Shown piece by piece: positions 1-4,971 of a DNA stretch of 7,077 nucleotides. The stretch comes from Nitrososphaeraceae archaeon. GTDB lineage: Archaea > Thermoproteota > Nitrososphaeria > Nitrososphaerales > Nitrososphaeraceae. The stretch's first letter is position 1. Every line of letters begins with the position of its first letter. Under the pieces are notes generated by a model. The model did no database searches. It was not told where the DNA came from and saw only the letters and a program-made list of their open reading frames with translations. Both the position numbers and the translations under genes were made by a program. The stretch spans positions 1 through 7,077 of the forward strand of contig JAICHH010000091.1 of assembly GCA_025922715.1 (NCBI GenBank), read 5' to 3'.

Positions 1-440
1 ATATTAGAGAAATTACATATTCCTTTTTTCAATTTTTATACATATCTAATGACTTTTACTAGAATAATAAAATTAATTAATTCTGATTGAGTCGAGATTT
101 CATTAGTATGATAAAAATACTATAGAATTAATTTAACTATATAATATACTGCATCTTTTAGGGAAGTCATCCACTAAATACCTATAATATTTATTAAACT
201 CGAATTTCGTAAATCTGTAAAATATAGAAAAAAAGATTTATAAAAGAATTTCCTCTACTTTAATATTACCTATTTTTTCTCGTATTATATACACAAAATG
301 ATTAGTATAATTCAAAAGTAATATTGATAAGATGGCAGAGAACAACCATTTCCCTCTATTTTTACTTTTTTTATTCAAAAATCATAGTATTTAAGTATAA
401 TCTAATTTGGATATTAGTATACCTTATATTGCAGCTTAAT

Positions 441-450
441 AAATATATTT
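441..450 (+). promoter_or_regulatory. Candidate TATA box of the DEAD-box helicase gene
   Basis: AAATATATTT is the best TATA-like element upstream of the helicase ATG at 543. With the usual archaeal spacing of about 25 bases, transcription would start near 470-476, leaving a leader of roughly 65-70 nt. That differs from the other promoters here, which fit leaderless or short-leader transcripts. The whole area is AT-rich, so a TATA match alone is weak evidence. Confidence 0.35.
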
Positions 451-479
451 TAACAAGAGAATTACGGCAGATTTGTTAA
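450..479. repeat. Inverted repeat spanning the predicted helicase transcription start
   Basis: TTAACAA (450-456) and TTGTTAA (473-479) are perfect 7-bp inverted arms separated by 16 bases; a T-G wobble extends the outside by one pair. The dyad begins where the TATA-like box ends and covers the predicted start of transcription. That placement suits a repressor operator better than an RNA hairpin. A chance match in AT-rich DNA is possible. Confidence 0.3.
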
Positions 480-542
480 GTTAATACTGATTACTTCTCA
501 TTTTTTCCGTGCTTTTGTGCAATTAAAAAGTGAAAAAATAAA

Positions 543-1856
543 ATGGAATCATCATTTGAAGAATTAGGAGTTAGTACTCCAATTGTCAAAGCACTCAATG
601 AATATGGATATAAAAATCCATTCCCTATCCAACAAGAATCTATACCAATTTTTCTAAAAGGTTTAGATATGATAGGTCAAGCGCATACAGGAACTGGTAA
701 AACAGCAGCCTATGCACTTCCAATATTGACTAAAATACATACTCGTGTTCCTATTCAAGCATTAATTTTAGTCCCCACACGAGAATTAGCATTACAGGTT
801 ACAAATGAAATTAATAAATTTTCAAAGTATGTAGGAATTCGAACAATATCTATCTATGGTGGTCAGAGTATTGCAATACAACAAGAACAATTAAGGAGAG
901 GAGTCCAAATCGTTGTCGCAACTCCTGGTAGATTGATAGATCATCTCAAAAGAGGATCAATTCAACTAGATAATGTAAAATTTGTAGTTTTAGATGAGGC
1001 TGATAGAATGCTCGATATGGGGTTTATTGAAGATATCAAGTTTATACTTTTTTATGTCAATGAAGATCGACAGACCTGTCTTTTTTCAGCTACTATGCCA
1101 CCTGAAATTATAAATCTTGCACAAGAGTATATGCATAACTATCAGGAAATAAGACTAAATAAAGATGAGATAAGTCTTGATACTATTGAACAATCCTATT
1201 TAATTGTAAGAGAGAATGAAAAATTCAAACATTTATGTACACTAATAGAAAATAGAAACAAAAAACAACAAACTATCATTTTTGTCTCTACGAAGCAGAG
1301 AACAGAAAAAGTATTCCATTATTTGAAGGAAGATGGATTCAAAACTACTATGATTCATGGAGATCTATCACAAAAACAAAGAAACTCAGCTATATACAGA
1401 TTTAGAAATGGAAGTGAGGATATTCTTGTTGCGACGGATATAGTAGCAAGAGGAATCGATGTTCCTGCTGTAGGTCATGTCATAAATTATGATGTACCAG
1501 AAGATCCTGATATATACTTTCATAGAATTGGTAGAACAGCTAGAGCTGGAGGTAGCGGCATAGCGATATCACTGGTATCGAGTGAACGCATTGACTCATT
1601 TACAAGAATTATGAATAAGACCAAACAAAATATGCATAAACTTAATGACGAGATGGGAATAGAGATACCGGTAATACAAAGATCTTCTTATCGTACATAT
1701 TATCGTGACAGACCTTTCAACAATTACTATAATGGCAGTAACAATAGATCTGGAACCTCATCTAGATATAGTTATGGAAATACATATCGAGGAAGTGGCT
1801 ATAGACGGAGTCCTTATGGTAACTATCGCAACAACAATGATGGAAGAGAACATTAG
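543..1856 (+). CDS. DEAD-box ATP-dependent RNA helicase with Arg/Tyr/Asn-rich tail
   Basis: This is a 437-residue superfamily 2 RNA helicase that should unwind short RNA duplexes using ATP in the cytoplasm. All classical motifs are visible: Q motif with P28-I29-Q30, motif I AHTGTGKT (47-54), Ia PTRELA (78-83), GG (106-107), Ib TPGR (127-130), II DEAD (151-154), III SAT (182-184), IV IIFVST (245-250), V ATDIVARGIDVP (297-308) and VI HRIGRTARAG (327-336). The RecA-like core ends near residue 375. Residues 380-437 form a low-complexity tail with 11 Arg, 11 Tyr and 10 Asn, probably a non-specific RNA-binding extension like those of DeaD/CsdA and RhlE-type helicases. The ATG at 543 places the Q motif correctly; no Shine-Dalgarno is seen. 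It is a single gene, convergent with the next. Related proteins act in cold-shock response, RNA decay or ribosome assembly; which applies here cannot be told. Confidence 0.97.
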   Translation: MESSFEELGVSTPIVKALNEYGYKNPFPIQQESIPIFLKGLDMIGQAHTGTGKTAAYALPILTKIHTRVPIQALILVPTRELALQVTNEINKFSKYVGIRTISIYGGQSIAIQQEQLRRGVQIVVATPGRLIDHLKRGSIQLDNVKFVVLDEADRMLDMGFIEDIKFILFYVNEDRQTCLFSATMPPEIINLAQEYMHNYQEIRLNKDEISLDTIEQSYLIVRENEKFKHLCTLIENRNKKQQTIIFVSTKQRTEKVFHYLKEDGFKTTMIHGDLSQKQRNSAIYRFRNGSEDILVATDIVARGIDVPAVGHVINYDVPEDPDIYFHRIGRTARAGGSGIAISLVSSERIDSFTRIMNKTKQNMHKLNDEMGIEIPVIQRSSYRTYYRDRPFNNYYNGSNNRSGTSSRYSYGNTYRGSGYRRSPYGNYRNNNDGREH

Positions 1857-2240
1857 ATCATCTAACAGAAGCCATAAATTAATTTTTTATAATACAAACC
1901 CTTTTTTTTTGGCGTGCCTATATCTCGTTTTGCAGAAAGTTTCATGAAAAAAATAAATGATTTATTTTATTATTATAGTTAATATATAATATTATTATAA
2001 TAGATTTGTTAAATACTCTACATTACAATAGCCTTTTACAAATTCAGAAAGTGTATTCTATTATTGAATCATTTGTAACCACTATGCTTTTCTTTATTGA
2101 AAAATATATGTTATATTCTTTATAAAATCGCATTGGAATTTTGTATATTTGGATAAACTATTTGTAATCTTAAGTAGAATAACAATAAGACAACTTGTTT
2201 TAGTTTAAAAATCCTTCATCATTATAAATTATAAGTTACC
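1857..2240. other. Convergent intergenic region without genes
   Basis: This region lies between the stop codons of the convergent helicase and RTX genes, so it should hold two transcript ends and no promoters for them. It contains T tracts at 1883-1888 and 1902-1910 suited to the plus-strand transcript. On the minus strand there is only a modest T5 (plus-strand A5, about 2205-2209) roughly 30 bases past the RTX stop. No coding region or RNA gene is apparent. Confidence 0.5.
1902..1910 (+). terminator. T9 tract, likely helicase transcript terminator
   Basis: An uninterrupted run of nine T residues lies 45 bases after the helicase stop codon, preceded by a T6 run at 1883-1888. Archaeal RNA polymerase can terminate at T-rich tracts without a hairpin, so this is the natural 3' end of the helicase mRNA. 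No stem-loop is evident just upstream. Confidence 0.55.
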
Positions 2241-2885
2241 TTAGAATATGGGTCCCAATGAAGAAAGGTCATCATCATCATCAGCATCATCATCATCATC
2301 TTCTAAATCCCCTTCATTAAAATCGTCATTATTATTATCATCATTTTCATTATTACCAGAAGATAAAGCCTCATCTATTATTTCACAGGGGCCATCACTT
2401 CTGTCATTCTCTAGAGAATTAAAATCTATCACTTTGTCGTCTTCATCACATACGAATAAATCTGCTCCAGTTCCGCCTTCGAGTTCATCACTACCTATCC
2501 CTCCCACTAATTTGTCATCACCTTTACCTCCATTGAGAGTATCATCTCCATCCTCACCATTTAAAATATCGTCACCAGTTCCTCCCTGCAATTCATCATC
2601 TCCCTCTTTACCATAAATGATATCATTACCAGCCGCTCCATTTATCTCATCGTTTCCATCCCCTCCGCGGATTTTGTCATCATTAGGTGTCCCTTCAATA
2701 GATACTTCTACTTTTGGTCTGTCCTGTGAATTTTTGTTTGATGCTTCATTTTCCAGAATCATCGTTGTGTTAGTTTGAGCAGTAATAAAGTCTAATGTAA
2801 CGAAATTCAAAAAGAAAAGTATTAAAAAGAAACCAGCCCGTACCAATATGCTATAAACTGATAGTATTACTACCAATTTATACAT
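2241..2885 (-). CDS. Secreted RTX-repeat (hemolysin-type) calcium-binding protein with poly-Asp tail
   Basis: This 214-residue protein begins with a hydrophobic export signal (about 1-37, ending near ITAQT) and a polar linker (38-64). Nine contiguous RTX nonapeptides follow (65-145), matching GGxGxDxLx, for example GGDGNDEIN (74-82) and GGTGDDILN (101-109). Such repeats fold into a parallel beta-roll and bind Ca2+ outside the cell. No enzymatic domain is present, so it may be a small structural, adhesive or calcium-buffering surface protein. After the roll come C146 and C167, the only cysteines, then an Asp/Asn/Glu-rich tail (about 180-206). The ATG start is preferred because it keeps the signal; the next Met (42) would lose it. 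A TTG at codon 14 would give a shorter, more classical signal peptide starting M-V-R and is a real alternative. It stands alone, 627 bases from the next minus-strand gene, with no Shine-Dalgarno. The precise role is unknown. Confidence 0.85.
   Translation of the reverse strand: MYKLVVILSVYSILVRAGFFLILFFLNFVTLDFITAQTNTTMILENEASNKNSQDRPKVEVSIEGTPNDDKIRGGDGNDEINGAAGNDIIYGKEGDDELQGGTGDDILNGEDGDDTLNGGKGDDKLVGGIGSDELEGGTGADLFVCDEDDKVIDFNSLENDRSDGPCEIIDEALSSGNNENDDNNNDDFNEGDLEDDDDDADDDDDLSSLGPIF
2269..2298. repeat. ATC/GAT trinucleotide microsatellite encoding poly-Asp
   Basis: On the plus strand this is (TCA)5-GCA-(TCA)4, which in the minus-strand RTX gene reads as GAT codons with one Ala codon, giving the Asp-rich tail. 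A second, less regular run of ATT/ATC triplets (about 2327-2352) encodes the Asn/Asp stretch near residues 180-187. Because the unit is three bases, replication slippage would lengthen or shorten the tail without a frameshift. Confidence 0.9.
2451..2693 (-). repeat. Nine-unit RTX nonapeptide-coding array
   Basis: Nine consecutive 27-base units encode residues 65-145 of the RTX protein. Gly at position 1 and Asp at position 6 are present in every unit; only the first unit (GTPNDDKIR) is clearly off-consensus. The units differ in codons, so this is an old protein-level repeat rather than a recent DNA duplication. Confidence 0.85.
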
Positions 2886-2920
2886 TTCAATATTTTTTTC
2901 TAAACAAATTTAATTCAATT

Positions 2921-2926
2921 ATTATA
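2921..2926 (-). promoter_or_regulatory. Candidate TATA box of the RTX gene
   Basis: Read on the minus strand this is TATAAT, 36-41 bases before the ATG, predicting a leader of about 10 nt. A competing weaker element, TTAAATTT (2906-2913, minus), is about 24 bases before the ATG and would give a leaderless mRNA. The sequence does not decide between them. Confidence 0.35.
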
Positions 2927-2930
2927 GAAT

Positions 2931-2949
2931 GGATTAAGAAAATTAATCC
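2931..2949. repeat. Perfect inverted repeat directly upstream of the RTX TATA-like box
   Basis: GGATTAA (2931-2937) and TTAATCC (2943-2949) are exact 7-bp inverted arms with a 5-base spacer. In the direction of the RTX gene the dyad lies a few bases upstream of the TATAAT candidate, where archaeal TFB-recognition elements and regulator sites occur. The two G/C pairs at each end make it less likely to be random AT pairing, but no protein can be assigned to it. Confidence 0.4.
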
Positions 2950-3327
2950 TAAATTATCAAATATTAAAAAATTATGATGAATGTTACTAAATATTTCATC
3001 AACAATTTATTGTAATAACAATCCTATTACTGTTAGATATTTTTTCACATTAAGTTACTAAGAATCAAATGATAAATAATATGTTAAATCTTTGTAATTA
3101 ATTGTTACTTTGGATATAGATCAAATCTATGAATATGTTTATTCTGATATACTAATCTAACAACTACTGTCGTGAATTATGACTCTTTTAATTATAATAT
3201 TATCTACCCATCGATGACTTTGATATCCGATCTACGAAATATTTTTATTTCTCAAGCATTTAAAAGGCATAGTTCTGATTACATTGATTTTTTTTGGTAT
3301 GCGATATAATTTTATCGATTCAAGCTA

Positions 3328-3341
3328 GAGAAATTTTTCTC
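3328..3341. repeat. Palindrome GAGAAA-TT-TTTCTC
   Basis: The 6-bp arms are perfect. Allowing one bulged A at 3327, the stem extends by GCT/AGC (3324-3326 with 3342-3344) to nine pairs. It sits in the middle of the gene-free gap about 170 bases after the sugar-dehydrogenase stop, far from either start codon. It could be a DNA-binding site or a small hairpin in an unmapped transcript; no function can be assigned. Confidence 0.3.
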
Positions 3342-3510
3342 AGCAAACGTGAGGATAGTTTTATTATGTCCATTTTAAATAAACTCTCTCCTCTATACAA
3401 GCAAGAAGATCATAAATAAAAGGAAATCCATACCCAGTGATACATCACATTTAAGCTCTGTTATAATTAATAACAAATTTGATAAGTAAATTAAGTGATA
3501 AAGATAGTTT

Positions 3511-3535
3511 TATTATATATAAATTTTATATAATA
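3511..3535 (-). terminator. AT-only dyad overlapping the sugar-dehydrogenase stop codon
   Basis: TATTATATA (3511-3519) and TATATAATA (3527-3535) are perfect 9-bp inverted arms around a 7-base loop. They cover the last codons and the TAA of the minus-strand gene. The transcript could fold into a weak hairpin at its 3' end, but no strong U tract follows, and an all-A/T dyad can arise by chance. Terminator function is only a suggestion. Confidence 0.25.
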
Positions 3536-4721
3536 TACCTTCATCAAAAGATAATACATAAAGGTAGCCATCTGGTCCAATTTCTATATCCGTAATCGCC
3601 TTAAAACCAGTTCCAAAAATAAGAGGATCCCCTTCTTCGTCGTTATCTACAACTCTGTCTAAAAGATTTTTGAACGATTCATCTAGTAAAATATTATCTC
3701 TACTTTCATCAAGTGATACAACATAAATATTACCATTGTTATAATCTCCAATTAATAACATATTAAGATATTTTTCACCTAATTTTGAAGAATTGATAAA
3801 TTCAATATCTGTTAAAGCTACTGGATCTTTCCAACTTAGTTGTGGATCCGAGTATAAAGAATTAGGTAATATTTGAAGATCATCTACTGTTTTTTCTGTC
3901 AATGACATTGGTCCCATTACCTGAATCCATCCACTATTGAAACCTGGTTTAACTATATTGATCTCATCATATTCACTAGGTCCATTTTCAGTTTGCCATA
4001 ACGTGCCTGTGACTGGGTCAAGTGTGATGCCAAAACTATTTCTTATACCATAAGCAAAATATTTTGAAGTATCAGGATTCGAATAAAATGGATTCGTATC
4101 AATTGCGGATCCATCCTCAGAATTTATCCTTAAGATGACTCCGGTATCATCTGGTTTATCGTTTGCATCTAGATTTTGTAAAATTCCTCTATGATTCAGA
4201 TCGCCTATAATAACATACAAATTATCATTATTACTAGAGTTGCTATTCTCTTCTAAAACTAATTTACCACCGTCGTGATTAGGGCCAGGCAAGGCAGGCA
4301 AATCAAGAAGTAATTTTTGATTAGTTAATTCAATCCCATTCCACAAAAATTTATAAACTCTGTTCTTTAGCAAATCTCCATTAGTTACTTCAGTTACATA
4401 AACGAAAATTTCTCTTCCATTAGATTCAATACCTAATAAACCTCTTTCACTTTTTGTATTAACATTAAATTCTTGAACTGGTTTTTCAGCTAATTGTTGG
4501 GCTGATAATAATCGTATTTTCCCTTCCTTTTCTGTTATTAAGATGTCATTATCAACAAAAACTATTCCAGTGGGATCCGATAATCCTTCAGCAATTATTT
4601 CATACTGAAATATTGGATCTCTAAAAACAGGTTCTCCAAATATGTTAGTGTTACTAGATAAACTAATTAGAATATAGAACATTATAAAAAATGAAATTAA
4701 AATAAATTGATATTTTTCCAC
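3513..4721 (-). CDS. Secreted PQQ-type glucose/sorbosone dehydrogenase-like protein
   Basis: This 402-residue protein has an N-terminal hydrophobic segment (about 6-22; signal peptide or membrane anchor) and then a six-bladed beta-propeller like soluble glucose dehydrogenase (sGDH) and E. coli YliI. Members oxidise sugars outside the cytoplasm using PQQ and Ca2+. Landmarks are ERGLLGIE (92-99), NHDGGKL (148-154) with H149 at the catalytic-base position, GDLNHRG (173-179), GIRNSFG (225-231) with the R-N pair, NGPSEYDEIN (246-255) with the Gly-Pro that ligates Ca2+ in sGDH, GDYNNGNIY (325-333) and GPDGYLYVL (382-390). The strand before GPDG reads AITD, where sGDH has RYRD, so two PQQ-contacting Arg appear lost; substrate and cofactor are therefore uncertain. 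The start is GTG: an in-frame TAA lies four codons upstream and the next Met (14) would break the signal. No PQQ biosynthesis gene is nearby. It is divergent from the CDF gene. Confidence 0.88.
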   Translation of the reverse strand: MEKYQFILISFFIMFYILISLSSNTNIFGEPVFRDPIFQYEIIAEGLSDPTGIVFVDNDILITEKEGKIRLLSAQQLAEKPVQEFNVNTKSERGLLGIESNGREIFVYVTEVTNGDLLKNRVYKFLWNGIELTNQKLLLDLPALPGPNHDGGKLVLEENSNSSNNDNLYVIIGDLNHRGILQNLDANDKPDDTGVILRINSEDGSAIDTNPFYSNPDTSKYFAYGIRNSFGITLDPVTGTLWQTENGPSEYDEINIVKPGFNSGWIQVMGPMSLTEKTVDDLQILPNSLYSDPQLSWKDPVALTDIEFINSSKLGEKYLNMLLIGDYNNGNIYVVSLDESRDNILLDESFKNLLDRVVDNDEEGDPLIFGTGFKAITDIEIGPDGYLYVLSFDEGILYKIYI

Positions 4722-4743
4722 TGAATGATTTTAGAATATGTCT

Positions 4744-4754
4744 AATTTATATTT
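4744..4754 (-). promoter_or_regulatory. TATA-like box of the sugar-dehydrogenase gene
   Basis: On the minus strand this reads AAATATAAATT, centred about 28 bases before the GTG start. That is the spacing expected if transcription starts at or next to the start codon, so the mRNA is probably leaderless. This agrees with the absence of a Shine-Dalgarno and supports the GTG choice. Confidence 0.5.
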
Positions 4755-4933
4755 AATTTATAGATAATTTTAGATGTTCCATGATTCTTCCTAACGTATT
4801 AATTACTAATAACTATATGAGTAAGCATATTATTATCTTATAATTTTTCACTTGATTTCTGCATAACATTAAAAATAAAAAATTGTTTTTCAAATAAATT
4901 GCATAGAAGTTTTTTTATTGATGGTAATTAAAT

Positions 4934-4945
4934 ACTATTTATAGT
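4934..4945. repeat. Palindrome ACTAT-TT-ATAGT covering the CDF TATA-like box
   Basis: The 12-base palindrome has perfect 5-bp arms around TT and fully contains the TATA-like element of the CDF gene. A repressor bound here would block TBP. The arms are short and A/T-rich, so the evidence is weak. Confidence 0.25.
4938..4944 (+). promoter_or_regulatory. TATA-like box of the CDF transporter gene
   Basis: TTTATAG is centred about 31 bases upstream of the GTG start at 4972. Typical archaeal spacing puts the transcription start within a few bases of the GTG, giving a leaderless or nearly leaderless mRNA. An AAGGA at 4956-4960, 11 bases before the GTG, is the only weak Shine-Dalgarno-like sequence and probably would not be transcribed. 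Confidence 0.5.
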
Positions 4946-4971
4946 TAGTTCTAATAAGGATCATAGTAGTC

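Larger units (their letters stand above)
1..542. other. Gene-free AT-rich upstream region
   Basis: No coding region, tRNA or rRNA could be supported here on either strand; stops are dense in all frames. The stretch is mostly A/T runs, including the self-complementary AATTAATTAATT at 71-82 and a 6-bp inverted repeat (TAGTAT/ATACTA, 104-122). A TATA-like TTTATAAAAG lies at 237-246, but only tiny reading frames follow it, such as a 20-codon frame at 332-394 that resembles no protein I know. The right end contains the helicase promoter candidate and a dyad, listed separately. Confidence 0.6.
2886..3512. other. 627-base gene-free region between the two minus-strand genes
   Basis: No credible gene is seen on either strand; the longest ATG frames noticed are under 20 codons. 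The stretch near 2906-2949 holds the RTX promoter candidates and a dyad, listed separately. Other structure includes a hairpin ATAGAT-CAA-ATCTAT (3116-3130), a T8 tract (3288-3295), the palindrome GAGAAA-TT-TTTCTC (3328-3341) and GTGAT-AC-ATCAC (3437-3448). None matches an RNA family I recognise. The gap argues against the two minus-strand genes being one operon. Confidence 0.5.
4722..4971. promoter_or_regulatory. Divergent promoter region between sugar dehydrogenase and CDF transporter
   Basis: These 250 bases separate two divergently transcribed genes, and each start codon has a TATA-like element at leaderless distance. The 8-base direct repeat ATTTTAGA occurs at 4728-4735 and 4767-4774, flanking the minus-strand TATA-like box; in such AT-rich DNA this may be chance. 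A T7 run lies at 4910-4916. No gene or RNA was found between the promoters. Confidence 0.5.

Noticed and set aside
71..82. Self-complementary AATTAATTAATT
   Set aside because: Simple AT repetition; palindromy is automatic for this repeat and carries no positional evidence.
332..394. 20-codon ATG frame after a TATA-like sequence at 237-246
   Set aside because: Very short, ends in a Leu/Phe run produced by T-rich DNA, and has no ribosome-binding signal; not enough to call a small protein.
1705..1947. 80-codon plus-strand reading frame overlapping the helicase 3' end
   Set aside because: It is the +1 frame of the helicase's low-complexity tail; the protein has no recognisable domain and no promoter of its own.
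2248..2616. 122-codon plus-strand frame rich in Ser and Pro
   Set aside because: It is the antisense shadow of the RTX repeat array and GAT microsatellite; its Ser/Pro runs follow directly from reading those codons backwards.
2974..2980. ATGATGA resembling the box C of a C/D box guide RNA
   Set aside because: No CTGA box D or D' occurs at the required spacing, and the terminal stem is missing.
3320..3373. 17-residue minus-strand frame with a basic amphipathic look
   Set aside because: Short ATG frames of this size are expected by chance in 600 bases; no promoter at sensible spacing.
2241..4721. Operon of the RTX and sugar-dehydrogenase genes
   Set aside because: Same strand, but separated by 627 bases with a separate TATA-like promoter for the RTX gene.
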